Assembly: GCF_049199905.1 (NCBI RefSeq)
Contig: NZ_JBLZPK010000034.1
Span: 1-64,000, forward strand
From: Shinella sp032095155
GTDB taxonomy: Bacteria > Pseudomonadota > Alphaproteobacteria > Rhizobiales > Rhizobiaceae
Reading direction: 5' to 3'
Length of the DNA stretch: 64,000 bases
How positions within the stretch are numbered: the first letter of the stretch is position 1; each line of letters starts with the position of its first letter. Position numbers and translations under genes: made by a program. Under the pieces are notes generated by a model that did no database searches, was not told where the DNA came from, and worked only from the letters and a program-made list of their open reading frames with translations. Positions 8,293 through 17,508 of this stretch are shown here, piece after piece.

Positions 8293-10053
8293 ATGAACCT
8301 TTTTACAGACTTCGATAGCAGAATCAAAAACGTACTCGAAGGACTTGAGATCGTGCGCGAGAAGCGCGCCGATGTTGATTTCAGTCGTATCAGCGTCGAA
8401 CCGCCGCGTGATGCCAGCCATGGCGACGTCGCGACCAATGCGGCCATGGTGCTGGCCAAGCCGCTCGGCCTCAATCCACGCGCGCTTGCCGATCTCATCG
8501 TCGCCGAACTGAAGAACGATCCCGAAGTCGCCGATGTCAGCGTCGCGGGCCCGGGCTTCATCAATGTGCGCCTGTCCGTGCCCTATTGGCAGAAGCTGCT
8601 GGCCGCCATCGTTTCCGAAGGCACCGATTACGGTCGCGGCTCGCTCGGCGCCGGCCGCAAGGTCAATGTCGAATATGTCTCCGCCAATCCGACCGGCCCG
8701 ATGCATGTCGGCCATTGCCGCGGCGCCGTCGTCGGCGATGCGCTCGCCAACCTGCTGGCCTTTGCCGGCTATGCGGTGACGAAGGAATATTACATCAACG
8801 ACGCCGGCTCGCAGATCGACGTGCTGGCGAAGTCCGCCTTCCTGCGCTACCGCGAGGCGCTCGGCGAGGTGATCGGCGAAATCCCGTCGGGCCTCTATCC
8901 GGGTGACTATCTCGTCCCGGTCGGCGAAGTGCTGGCTGCCGAACACGGCACGACCCTGCGCGCCATGTCGGAAGCGCAGTGGATGCCGATCGTCAAGGAA
9001 AAGACGATCGAGATGATGATGGCGATGATCCGCGAGGATCTGGCCGCCCTCAACGTCAAGCACGACGTGTTCTTCTCCGAGCGTTCGCTGCATGCCAGCA
9101 ATGGCGCGCCGATCCGCACCGCCATCAACGACCTGACCTTCAAGGGCCATGTCTATAAGGGTGTTCTGCCGCCGCCGAAGGGCCAGTTGCCGGAAGACTG
9201 GGAAGACCGCGAGCAGACGCTGTTCCGCTCCACGGAAGTGGGTGACGATATCGACCGCCCGCTGATCAAATCGGATGGCTCCTACACCTATTTCGCGGCC
9301 GACGTCGCCTATTTCAAGGACAAGTACGACCGCGGCTTCGACGAGATGATCTATGTGCTCGGCGCCGACCACGGCGGTTACGTCAAGCGCCTGGAAGCGG
9401 TCGCGCGCGCCGTGTCGGAAGGCAAGGCCAAGCTGACGGTGCTGCTGTGCCAGCTGGTGAAGCTCTATCGAGACGGCGAGCCGGTAAAGATGTCGAAGCG
9501 CTCCGGCGACTTCGTCACGCTGCGGGATGTCGTCGATGAAGTCGGCCGCGATCCGGTGCGCTTCATGATGCTCTATCGCAAGAACAGCGAACCGCTCGAC
9601 TTCGACTTCGCCAAGGTGACAGAGCAGTCCAAGGACAACCCGGTCTTCTACGTGCAGTATGCCCATGCGCGCTGCATGTCGGTGTTCCGCCAGGCGGCCG
9701 AGGCCTTCCCGGGGCTCGACATCGGCGCGCTCGATCTCGCCGGTGCGATCAAGGGCAATATCGCCGATCCGAGCGAGCTTCAGCTTCTCGCCAAGCTTGC
9801 AGAATATCCGCGTGTCATCGAGGCGGCGTCACTGGCGCAGGAGCCGCATCGCATCGCTTTTTATCTCTATGATCTTGCCAGCGCGTTCCATGCGCATTGG
9901 AATAAAGGCAAAGAACAAACGGAATTACGGTTTGTTAACGATAAAAATAGAGAATTGAGTATCGCCAGACTTGGGCTGGTGCACGCTGTTGCCTCTGTTT
10001 TGAAGTCCGCCCTTGCCATTACAGGCACGGCAGCACCGGACGAGATGCGATAA
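8293..10053 (+). CDS. argS: Arginine--tRNA ligase
   Basis: Attaches arginine to tRNA-Arg. The class I HIGH motif appears as HVGH in NPTGPMHVGHCRGAVVGDA near residue 137, and the KMSKS motif as KMSKRSGDF near residue 398. The N-terminus MNLFTDFDSRIKNVLEG matches the start of rhizobial ArgS, so I take the ATG at 8293 (586 residues) over upstream in-frame starts at 8257 and 8284; GGATG lies just before it. The C-terminal anticodon-binding domain is complete. It follows dgt on the same strand, with the SPOR gene next. Confidence 0.96.
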   Translation: MNLFTDFDSRIKNVLEGLEIVREKRADVDFSRISVEPPRDASHGDVATNAAMVLAKPLGLNPRALADLIVAELKNDPEVADVSVAGPGFINVRLSVPYWQKLLAAIVSEGTDYGRGSLGAGRKVNVEYVSANPTGPMHVGHCRGAVVGDALANLLAFAGYAVTKEYYINDAGSQIDVLAKSAFLRYREALGEVIGEIPSGLYPGDYLVPVGEVLAAEHGTTLRAMSEAQWMPIVKEKTIEMMMAMIREDLAALNVKHDVFFSERSLHASNGAPIRTAINDLTFKGHVYKGVLPPPKGQLPEDWEDREQTLFRSTEVGDDIDRPLIKSDGSYTYFAADVAYFKDKYDRGFDEMIYVLGADHGGYVKRLEAVARAVSEGKAKLTVLLCQLVKLYRDGEPVKMSKRSGDFVTLRDVVDEVGRDPVRFMMLYRKNSEPLDFDFAKVTEQSKDNPVFYVQYAHARCMSVFRQAAEAFPGLDIGALDLAGAIKGNIADPSELQLLAKLAEYPRVIEAASLAQEPHRIAFYLYDLASAFHAHWNKGKEQTELRFVNDKNRELSIARLGLVHAVASVLKSALAITGTAAPDEMR

Positions 10054-10116
10054 CGTCACCATTTGCCCACAATAAGCTGGCAAACGCGACTTTGTAGCTT
10101 TTGAGTGGGAAGCAGT

Positions 10117-13100
10117 ATGGCAGACAAGAACTTCGCGCGAAGCGGAACCGCGGACACGGATCTCTTGGCGGACGATGATCCGCTGAGCGAGCTTGCCCGT
10201 CTCGTCGGCTATGAGCCGCGTCCGGTCAAGGATGTGGCACAGACCCATGTCAAGTCCTCCTCGGAGCCTCTCGATAGTGTGCCAAGACGGGAAAATCCCG
10301 TCCTGGCCCTTGAGGATGAGCTCATGCGCGCTTTCGAGCAGTATGATGCGCCGAGCCGCGCTGCGGAAAAGCCTGCCGCCCGTCCTGTCGAGCCTGTCTT
10401 CGAAGAGGCTGTGCCGGTTGTGGAAGACCGTGCCGCCATCATCGATGAAGCGCCGGTGCGCCACAACGCAACGCCGGTTGCCGCGCATCGCGAGCCGTCC
10501 TTCGCCGAAACCGTCTTCGAACAGCCCGTAGAAGCGGAGCCGGTTTTCGAGGCCGACTCGTCGCTTCTGCTCGCCGATGAGCTGGAAGCCGCCGTCAACG
10601 AAGTGCCCGCCATCGAGGCCGAGCCGGTGGTTCATACCGGCCGTCAATTCGCCGACCGCTTCGAGCCGCGCTTCGAGACGCCGGTTCGTCAGGAACCGGT
10701 TGCGGATGTAATGCCTGTCAGCCGGTCCGCGTCCGAGGCGCGCCAGCCGGAATTCCTCGGCTTCCAGCCGATGCCCGCGGATGACGTCCGCATGGACGAT
10801 CTGAGTGTGGATCTGGAGCGCGAGCTGGAACTTTCGATCGGCGACGGCTTTGCCGACGATCTCGTTGCCGACCTGCACCCCGTCGCCGAGGCGACGTTTG
10901 TCGAGCCGCAGCCTGTTGTCGTCGAGACCGTCGAGAGCAATGCCGAGCCGACCTTCCAGGAGCTGATTTCGGCGGAAGCGGAGGCGGAGCCGTTCCAGGC
11001 CGAGACTTCCTATGCCAAGGACGAGCCGCATTTCGTTGCCGATCTCACCTTCGACAGCCGTGAAGAGCGTGCCCGTGTCGCTGCTGAAGTGGAAAGCCAA
11101 TGGCAGGCGCAAGAGCCTGTCTTCGATGCGGCGCCGGACTATCGCGTCGAATCCGTCGAAACTGTTATCGATGATCGCGACGCCCTGCTGGCCGACGTGG
11201 AGCGTTTCCCGGTTCCGGAGGCGCGTACGCCTTTCACGGGCGAATCGCGCAATCCTGCCAACATCGCCTCGATCTTCGGCCGTCGCGCGACGCCGACGGT
11301 GAACCAGCAGCGTGATCCGGTTATGTCCGCGATCGCGACGCCGGTCGTCCAGAAGCCGGTCGAGAAGGTCGAGCCTGCACCGGTCGCAGAAATCCGCCCC
11401 GTTGTCGAAGCCCGTCCGGCTGCTGTTGCCGAGCCGGAAGTCGACTTCGAATCGATGGAGTTCGATCTTTCGGATATCGAGCTCGACCTGTCTGATATCG
11501 TGCTGGATGATGTTCCGGCAAAGGTTGAAGCGAAGCCCGCTGTGGTCAAGCCCGTCGACGCGAAGCCGGTCGAAGTGAAGGCTGCTGTCGCAAAGCCCGT
11601 CGAGGTCCAGACGCCGGTCCGTCGCGAGCCCGCCGTTGCCGTGCCGGTCTCCACCTATACTGCGGTCCCGCAGCCCGTCGTCGCCGAGATGGCGGATGGC
11701 TCGCTGCCGTTCGATCCGACGATGATCGCCGATACCGACGAGGGAGTGTCTCCGGTCACCGAACTCGACGTGCCGCAGCTGCCGGTCATCGAGAAGGAAA
11801 AGCCGCCGGTCGTCCAGCCGGATTACGAATTCGACATCGATGCCGAGATGGCCCAGCTCTTCACCGAGCCTGCTGCCAAGCCGACGCGCCGCGAAAGCCT
11901 GCAGGCCGGTGTCGCTGCCGGTGCGGTTGCCGCTGCCGCCCAGCCGGTCGCGCAGATGAACGATGTCGACGATTTCGAGCGCGCGCTGGAAGAGGATTTC
12001 CGCCGCTCGCTCAGCCAGCCCGAGCGCATGGCGATCCCGGTCGATCCGGGCCAGGCGACCCAGCTCTACAGCGGCGACGGCTATGATGACGAGCAGTCGC
12101 GCCCGCGTCGCGGTCTGCTGATCGCCGCGTCGATCGCCGGTCTGCTGTTGATTGGCGGCGGTGGCGTCTATGCCTGGAGCGCTTTCACCGGTGGTGGCGC
12201 GGCCGGCTCGGGCGAACCGCGCGTCATTCTCGCCGACAAGGATCCGGTCAAGGTCGTGCCCGCCGAAAAGGGCGGCAAGACCGTGCCCAACCAGGACAAG
12301 GCAGTCTACGACCGCGTTGCCGGCGACAATGCCAGCACGCCGCAGCAGGAACAGCTCGTCACCTCGACGGAAGAGCCTGTCGATGTCGTGCAGCGCACGC
12401 TCACGCCGGAAGCCCTGCCGGATGACGGCGTCGATACGCCCGCCACGGCCGAAGACGACAGCAACCGCCTGCTGCCGGGTGTCGACGAGCCGGAAACGGC
12501 GACCGCCGACGGCAAGCCGCTCGTCTCGCCGCGCAAGGTCAAGACGATGATCGTCAAGCCCGACGGCACGCTCGTCGCCCGCGAAGACATCGTGAGCGAG
12601 CCTTCGAGCGAAACCGCCGGCCTCGATGCCAAGGCGACGGCAACGACGGCCGCCACGTCGGGTGAGGCCTCCGCGACCGCCAATGCCACCCTCGACGCCG
12701 ACGCCTCGCTGCGCGCCGAGCAGAATGCGACGGACGGCCAGCCGCGCTCGGCGCTCGCCGAAGTGGCGACCGCTGAAGTCGACGACACCGCACCTGTGCG
12801 CACCGTCAAGACGACGACGATCGGTGCGACGGCCGGCACCACGACCGAGGGCACTTCGACTGACGGCAAGGCGCCGGTTCCGGTCACCCGTCCGGTCGAC
12901 CAGCCCGTCACCGTTGTCGGCACCGTCACGGAAAACGGCAATGTTTCCGGCACGGAAACCGCATCGGCGACGCAGACCCAGCAGACTGCGGAACAGACCC
13001 AGGTCGCGGCCGTCGCGCCCGGCAGCTACGTCATCCAGATCGCCTCGGTACCCTCGGAAGCGGATGCGCAGAAGACCTACAAGAACCTGTCGTCGAAGTT

Positions 13101-13263
13101 CGGCAGCGTCATCGGCGGCCGCGGCGTGGATATCAAGAAGGCGGAAATCCCCAACAAGGGCACGTTCTTCCGCATTCGCATCCCGGCCGGCTCGCGTGAA
13201 GAAGCAAACGCTCTGTGCAGCCGCTATAAGGGCGCCGGCGGCAGCTGCCTGGTCACGCGCTGA
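10117..13263 (+). CDS. Large SPOR-domain membrane protein
   Basis: A 1048-residue protein in three parts. Residues 1 to about 660 are long, acidic, rich in Pro, Val and Glu and probably disordered in the cytoplasm. One transmembrane helix follows (GLLIAASIAGLLLIGGGG, around 667-685). The periplasmic part is a Thr/Ala-rich linker ending in a SPOR domain from about residue 969 (GSYVIQIASVPSEADAQKTY). SPOR domains bind glycan strands lacking stem peptides at division septa, so a septal role is likely. The ATG at 10117 has TGGGA before it; a GTG at 10105 is the alternative. The argS-SPOR-nagZ order is typical of rhizobia. It is not a convincing FtsN by sequence alone. Confidence 0.85.
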   Translation: MADKNFARSGTADTDLLADDDPLSELARLVGYEPRPVKDVAQTHVKSSSEPLDSVPRRENPVLALEDELMRAFEQYDAPSRAAEKPAARPVEPVFEEAVPVVEDRAAIIDEAPVRHNATPVAAHREPSFAETVFEQPVEAEPVFEADSSLLLADELEAAVNEVPAIEAEPVVHTGRQFADRFEPRFETPVRQEPVADVMPVSRSASEARQPEFLGFQPMPADDVRMDDLSVDLERELELSIGDGFADDLVADLHPVAEATFVEPQPVVVETVESNAEPTFQELISAEAEAEPFQAETSYAKDEPHFVADLTFDSREERARVAAEVESQWQAQEPVFDAAPDYRVESVETVIDDRDALLADVERFPVPEARTPFTGESRNPANIASIFGRRATPTVNQQRDPVMSAIATPVVQKPVEKVEPAPVAEIRPVVEARPAAVAEPEVDFESMEFDLSDIELDLSDIVLDDVPAKVEAKPAVVKPVDAKPVEVKAAVAKPVEVQTPVRREPAVAVPVSTYTAVPQPVVAEMADGSLPFDPTMIADTDEGVSPVTELDVPQLPVIEKEKPPVVQPDYEFDIDAEMAQLFTEPAAKPTRRESLQAGVAAGAVAAAAQPVAQMNDVDDFERALEEDFRRSLSQPERMAIPVDPGQATQLYSGDGYDDEQSRPRRGLLIAASIAGLLLIGGGGVYAWSAFTGGGAAGSGEPRVILADKDPVKVVPAEKGGKTVPNQDKAVYDRVAGDNASTPQQEQLVTSTEEPVDVVQRTLTPEALPDDGVDTPATAEDDSNRLLPGVDEPETATADGKPLVSPRKVKTMIVKPDGTLVAREDIVSEPSSETAGLDAKATATTAATSGEASATANATLDADASLRAEQNATDGQPRSALAEVATAEVDDTAPVRTVKTTTIGATAGTTTEGTSTDGKAPVPVTRPVDQPVTVVGTVTENGNVSGTETASATQTQQTAEQTQVAAVAPGSYVIQIASVPSEADAQKTYKNLSSKFGSVIGGRGVDIKKAEIPNKGTFFRIRIPAGSREEANALCSRYKGAGGSCLVTR

Positions 13264-13282
13264 GGTTAAGACCAGATTTTTG

Positions 13283-13316
13283 GAAGGCGCGGGACGAGTT
13301 CCGCGCCTTTCTTTTT
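13283..13316 (+). terminator. Terminator between the SPOR gene and nagZ
   Basis: AAGGCGCGG pairs with CCGCGCCTT around a short loop (about 13284-13309) and is followed by TCTTTTT. It would reduce read-through into nagZ. Confidence 0.75.
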
Positions 13317-13350
13317 GCCCATCCAACGCCAAACCGCTGAGATTGCCGAC

Positions 13351-14370
13351 ATGAGCGAATCGAAATCCTTCATTTCGGGCTGCAAGGGCCTGAGCCTCAC
13401 CGACGACGAAAAGGCCTTCTTCCGCAGCGAGCGGCCCTGGGGCTTCATCCTGTTCGGCCGCAATATCGGCGATCCCGCCCAGGTCGCGCATCTGACGGCG
13501 GAAATGCGGGACTGCATCGGCGGCGGCAGCGATATTCCCGTGCTGATCGATCAGGAAGGCGGCCGCGTCCAGCGCATCAAGCCGCCGCATGTCCAGCAAT
13601 ATCCGAATGCCGCCGCACTCGGCGCCATCTACCGCGCGGATGCGGAAAAGGGCTTGCGCGCCGCCTGGCTGATGTCGCGCCTGCACGCGTTCGATCTCTA
13701 CCGTCTCGGCATCAATGTCGATTGCCTGCCGGTGCTGGATGTCGCCGTGCCCGGCGTGCACGACGTCATCGGCAACCGCGCCTACGGTCAGGAGCCGGAA
13801 ATCGTCTCGGCGATGGGCAAGGCGGCGGCCGAGGGCCTGAAGGCCGGCGGCCTGCTGCCGATCATGAAACACATGCCGGGCCACGGCCGCACCATGGTCG
13901 ATTCCCATCACGACCTGCCGGTGGTGCATGCCAGCCGCGCAGAGCTCGAAGCCTGCGACTTCGTGCCCTTCCGCCGCATGAAGGACGAGCTGATGGGGAT
14001 GTCCGCCCATATCGTCTTCACCGCGATCGACGCGGACAATCCGGCGACGACCTCGGCCAAGGTGGTGCGCGAGATCATCCGCGGCCATATGGGCTTCGAT
14101 GGCCTGCTGATGTCCGACGACGTGTCGATGAATGCGCTCAAGGGCGATATTGCCGAAAGAACTCGGGGAATCATCGCCGCCGGCCTCGACATGGTGTTGC
14201 ATTGCCATGGCATCATGGACGAAATGATCATGGTGACCGAGAATGCGCCGCCGCTGGCGGGTGAAAGCCTGCGGCGAGCGAAGGCGGTGCGTGCAGCCTT
14301 CACGACGCCCGACGGGGCGGACGAACAGGCGCTGCGCGAAGAGTTCAATGCCATGATCGCGGTGTCCTGA
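13351..14370 (+). CDS. nagZ: Beta-N-acetylhexosaminidase (GH3)
   Basis: Cytoplasmic glycoside hydrolase family 3 enzyme that removes N-acetylglucosamine from anhydromuropeptides during peptidoglycan recycling. Signature motifs are LIDQEGGRVQRIK, the KHMPGHGRTMVDSHHDLP segment near residue 173 with the catalytic His-Asp loop, and SDDVSMNAL near residue 255 with the nucleophile Asp. The ATG at 13351 gives 339 residues; the frame is open a little further upstream, but that part is the preceding terminator. The scpA ribosome binding site follows 10 bases after the stop, so nagZ-scpA-scpB is probably one operon. Confidence 0.93.
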   Translation: MSESKSFISGCKGLSLTDDEKAFFRSERPWGFILFGRNIGDPAQVAHLTAEMRDCIGGGSDIPVLIDQEGGRVQRIKPPHVQQYPNAAALGAIYRADAEKGLRAAWLMSRLHAFDLYRLGINVDCLPVLDVAVPGVHDVIGNRAYGQEPEIVSAMGKAAAEGLKAGGLLPIMKHMPGHGRTMVDSHHDLPVVHASRAELEACDFVPFRRMKDELMGMSAHIVFTAIDADNPATTSAKVVREIIRGHMGFDGLLMSDDVSMNALKGDIAERTRGIIAAGLDMVLHCHGIMDEMIMVTENAPPLAGESLRRAKAVRAAFTTPDGADEQALREEFNAMIAVS

Positions 14371-14390
14371 AGGCGCTGCAAAGGAGTAGC

Positions 14391-15260
14391 GTGCAGGGAC
14401 CGACAGGCAAGTCACAGAAGAACGGCCGCGGCGCGGGAGCGCCGATGGATGATCTGTGGCAGGATGCCGGCGAGGAGCGGGGGCTTTCGGAAGAAAGCCT
14501 CGTCGTCGATCTCGCCGGCTTCGAAGGGCCGCTCGATCTCCTGCTGCATCTCGCCCGCACGCAGAAGGTGGACCTCACCCGCATTTCTGTTCTGGCGCTC
14601 GCCGAGCAGTATCTCGCCTTCATTGACAAGGTGCGAAAGATCCGCATCGAACTCGCCGCCGACTATCTCGTCATGGCGGCGTGGCTGGCCTATCTCAAAT
14701 CGCGTCTTCTTATCCCCAAACAAGCCAAGGACGATGGCCCCTCGGGCGAGGAAATGGCGGCAAGCCTGGCCTTCCGCCTCAAGCGGCTGGAAGCGATGCG
14801 CGATGCCGCGACGCGCCTCGTCAACCGCAACCGCCTCGGCCGCGATGTCTTTGCCCGCGGCATGCCGGAGCATATTCCAACCGAACGGCGCTCCGCTTTC
14901 GAAGCCTCGCTCTACGACCTGCTCAACGCCTATGCGTCGCTGCGCCAGCGCCATGCGATCACCCAGGTGACGATCGAGAAGCGCACGGTCTGGTCGCTGT
15001 CCGATGCGCGCGAAATCCTGTCGCTGCTCGTCGGCGGCTTTGCGGATGACGACTGGACGTCGCTCGACCATTTCATGCTGCGCTACCTGACCGATCCGAC
15101 CGAGCGCACGACGGCGATCGCCAGCGCGTTTGCGGCAACGCTGGAACTCGTGCGGGAAGGGCGCCTGGAGCTTCGTCAGGACGGCGTGTTCCAACCGATC
15201 TATCTGCGCCGCGGCCCAAAGCCCGATGGCAACGACGAGGGGAACGCCGATAATGGCTGA
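14391..15260 (+). CDS. scpA: Segregation and condensation protein A
   Basis: Kleisin subunit that joins SMC and ScpB into the condensin-like complex for chromosome compaction and segregation. The N-terminal motif FEGPLDLLLHLARTQKVDL is the ScpA hallmark, followed by the ADYLVMAAWLAYLKSRLLIP helix that binds SMC and a C-terminal winged-helix region. A GTG at 14391 is preferred because AAGGAG sits four bases upstream; an ATG at 14445 would shorten the protein by 18 residues. It overlaps scpB by eight bases, which indicates translational coupling. Confidence 0.94.
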   Translation: MQGPTGKSQKNGRGAGAPMDDLWQDAGEERGLSEESLVVDLAGFEGPLDLLLHLARTQKVDLTRISVLALAEQYLAFIDKVRKIRIELAADYLVMAAWLAYLKSRLLIPKQAKDDGPSGEEMAASLAFRLKRLEAMRDAATRLVNRNRLGRDVFARGMPEHIPTERRSAFEASLYDLLNAYASLRQRHAITQVTIEKRTVWSLSDAREILSLLVGGFADDDWTSLDHFMLRYLTDPTERTTAIASAFAATLELVREGRLELRQDGVFQPIYLRRGPKPDGNDEGNADNG

Positions 15261-15954
15261 TGGGAACGACGATGGGGAGGGCGGCACGATCGTCGATCCG
15301 CGCCGGCTGCATGAGGCCGCGCGCATCGCCGAGGCGCTGGTCTTTGCTTCCGCCGGGCCGGTGTCGCAGAGCTACATCGCCGATCGCCTGCCGCGCGGCG
15401 TCGACGTGCTGCATGTCATGCGCGAGCTGAAGGGCCTGTATGCCGGGCGCGGCGTCAATCTCGTGCAAGTCGATGACGGCTGGGCTTTCCGCACGGCGCC
15501 GGACCTGTCCTTTGTCATCCGCACCGACGAGACGGAGGTGCGCAAATTGTCGCGCGCCGCCCTCGAGGTGCTGTCGATCATCGCTTACCACCAGCCGGTC
15601 ACCCGCGCCGAGATCGAGGACATCAGAGGCGTGCAGACCTCCAGAGGTACGCTCGACGTGCTGATGGAAGCGGGTTGGGTGCGGTTTCGCGGCCGCCGCC
15701 GCACGCCCGGCCGCCCCGTCACCTTCGGCACGACACGCGACTTCCTTGACCATTTCGGCCTGGAGGAACTGCGCGACTTGCCCGGTCTCGAAGAATTGAA
15801 GGGCGCCGGTCTTCTTTCCGGCCGCATTCCCTCCAATTTTCAGGTACCTCTGCCGCTCGGCGAGGACGAACTGGCAGAGGACGAGGATCCGATTACCCAG
15901 CTCGACCTGGAAGAACTCGGTCTCTTGACACCGGGCGGGAAAGAAGACGAATAG
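15253..15954 (+). CDS. scpB: Segregation and condensation protein B
   Basis: Dimeric winged-helix partner of ScpA in the SMC complex. The 233-residue protein shows RIAEALVFASAGPVS in the first winged helix and LEVLSIIAYHQPVTRAEIE, IRGVQTSRGTLDVLMEAGWV and GRPVTFGTTRDFLDHFGL in the second, all standard ScpB segments. The ATG at 15253 lies inside the end of scpA, with GAGGGGAA about ten bases upstream, so it is translated together with scpA. The acidic C-terminal tail is variable in the family. Confidence 0.94.
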   Translation: MADGNDDGEGGTIVDPRRLHEAARIAEALVFASAGPVSQSYIADRLPRGVDVLHVMRELKGLYAGRGVNLVQVDDGWAFRTAPDLSFVIRTDETEVRKLSRAALEVLSIIAYHQPVTRAEIEDIRGVQTSRGTLDVLMEAGWVRFRGRRRTPGRPVTFGTTRDFLDHFGLEELRDLPGLEELKGAGLLSGRIPSNFQVPLPLGEDELAEDEDPITQLDLEELGLLTPGGKEDE

Positions 15955-16114
15955 GCGACGCTTATGGGCTGGCACCGCGGTTTCTGAAGCGCCTTGCGCG
16001 GGATGTTGCGGGAAAACAAACAGCGGGATGCGCTCCTGCGGTAAGCAGAATAAGAAGCGCTTGTTCGGGCAGGACTGTAGCCGGCCCGAACGGTGACAGG
16101 GAAAGATTTTGGCA

Positions 16115-17218
16115 ATGGCTTCGGACCCCTCGGGCTCCAGCGATATCGAGACGAGACGGGCATCGGCGGTAACCTTCGCCGCGCGCCTTGCCTTCGAAGA
16201 CATCCACCATAGCTACCAGAACAAGCAGACGATCCGTGGCATCTCGCTGACGGCCGAGCCCGGCGAAGTGCTCTGCCTGCTCGGCCCCTCCGGCTCCGGC
16301 AAGACGACGCTGCTGCGCATCGCCGCCGGCATCGAAGTGCAGACGGCGGGTCGCGTCCTTCTCAACGACCGCGAGATCGCAGGCCCAAGCACCTTTCTGC
16401 CGCCGGAGCGGCGCGGCGTCGGCCTGATGTTCCAGGATTTCGCGCTCTTTCCGCATATGTCGGTGCTCGACAATGTGCGCTTTGGCTTAACGGCACTGCC
16501 GCGCGCCGAAGCGGAAGCCGAGGCCGAGATCGCGCTGGAGCGCGTCGGCCTTTCGCATTATGCCCAAAAGTTTCCGCACATGCTGTCGGGCGGTGAGCAG
16601 CAGCGCGTGGCGCTGGCCCGTGCGCTCGCGCCGCGCCCCTCCGTGTTGTTGATGGACGAGCCGTTTTCCGGTCTCGACTCGCGCCTGAAGGATTCCATCC
16701 GCGCCGATACGCTGTCGATTTTGCGCCAGTCCCGCGCCAGCGCCATCGTCGTCACGCATGATGCCGAAGAGGCGATGCGCATGGGCGATCGGATCGCGCT
16801 TCTCAAGGACGGGTGTCTCGTGCAGGTCGGCACGGCGGAGGAGCTTTACCTTCACCCGAAGGATATCTTTGCCGCGGCGTTTTTCTCTGAGATCAACGAA
16901 TTTCCGGGACATGTGCGCGGCGGCATCGTGGAAACGCCGCTCGGCAATGTGGATGGCAGCCGCTTCCGGGATGGGCAGAAGGTGCATGTCGCCGTGCGCC
17001 TCTCCGGGATTCGGGTTCTGGAGACGGGCGGCGAAATTCCGGCGCGCATATTGTCGCGGCGGTTTCTCGGCGTCGTGGAGCTGCTGAACCTCGCCATACC
17101 GGGCACGGACCGGCCTATCCGGGCCCGTGTGCGGGCAGACCAGCTGGCCGCCGGATTGCGTGACGTCACGCTTTCGGCTAACCAGCGGGATATTCTAGTG
17201 TTTGAAAAAAACAGCTGA
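16115..17218 (+). CDS. ABC transporter ATP-binding protein (Fbp/Pot-like), orphan
   Basis: Cytoplasmic ATPase of an import-type ABC transporter, closest in layout to iron(III), spermidine or sulfate systems. Walker A GPSGSGKTT is near residue 56, the signature LSGGEQQRVALARAL near 157, and Walker B VLLMDEP with the catalytic Glu near 176; a TOBE-like C-terminal region follows from about 270. The ATG at 16115 has AGGGAAAG before it. No permease or binding-protein gene is adjacent: scpB lies upstream and tatA downstream, so the partner must be encoded elsewhere. Substrate unknown. Confidence 0.85.
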   Translation: MASDPSGSSDIETRRASAVTFAARLAFEDIHHSYQNKQTIRGISLTAEPGEVLCLLGPSGSGKTTLLRIAAGIEVQTAGRVLLNDREIAGPSTFLPPERRGVGLMFQDFALFPHMSVLDNVRFGLTALPRAEAEAEAEIALERVGLSHYAQKFPHMLSGGEQQRVALARALAPRPSVLLMDEPFSGLDSRLKDSIRADTLSILRQSRASAIVVTHDAEEAMRMGDRIALLKDGCLVQVGTAEELYLHPKDIFAAAFFSEINEFPGHVRGGIVETPLGNVDGSRFRDGQKVHVAVRLSGIRVLETGGEIPARILSRRFLGVVELLNLAIPGTDRPIRARVRADQLAAGLRDVTLSANQRDILVFEKNS

Positions 17219-17260
17219 ACGTCTTACATCGGGGTAAGGGTTCGTAAGGGAGTTAGGAAA

Positions 17261-17458
17261 ATGGGTTCTTTCAGCATCTGGCATTGGCTGATCGTTCTGG
17301 TGGTTGTGCTGCTGCTGTTCGGCCGCGGCAAAATCCCGGAACTGATGGGCGACGTTGCCAAGGGTATCAAGAACTTCAAGAAGGGCATGTCCGACGAGGA
17401 GGCCGCTGCCGCCGACCAGGCGAAGACGGTCGATCACAAGGCCGACGAGGTCAAGTGA
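17261..17458 (+). CDS. tatA: Sec-independent translocase protein TatA
   Basis: Pore-forming subunit of the twin-arginine translocase, which exports folded proteins across the inner membrane. The 65-residue protein has a short N-terminal membrane helix (WHWLIVLVVVLLLFG), the FGRGKIPELMGDVAKGIKNF hinge and amphipathic helix, and a charged tail. A good ribosome binding site (GGGAGTTAGG) precedes the ATG. It is the first gene of a tatABC cluster; the upstream ABC ATPase ends 42 bases before it. Confidence 0.96.
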   Translation: MGSFSIWHWLIVLVVVLLLFGRGKIPELMGDVAKGIKNFKKGMSDEEAAAADQAKTVDHKADEVK

Positions 17459-17508
17459 CCGGCATCCGGCCGTGGACCGCTGGTTACGGCCTATGAGGAC
17501 AGTTTTCT

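Noticed and set aside
9925..14415. A minus-strand open frame of nearly 1500 codons opposite the SPOR gene and nagZ
   Set aside because: It lies antisense to two well supported genes, is rich in Arg, His and Gly in the way GC-rich antisense frames are, and has no family motif or ribosome binding site. High GC removes stop codons by chance.
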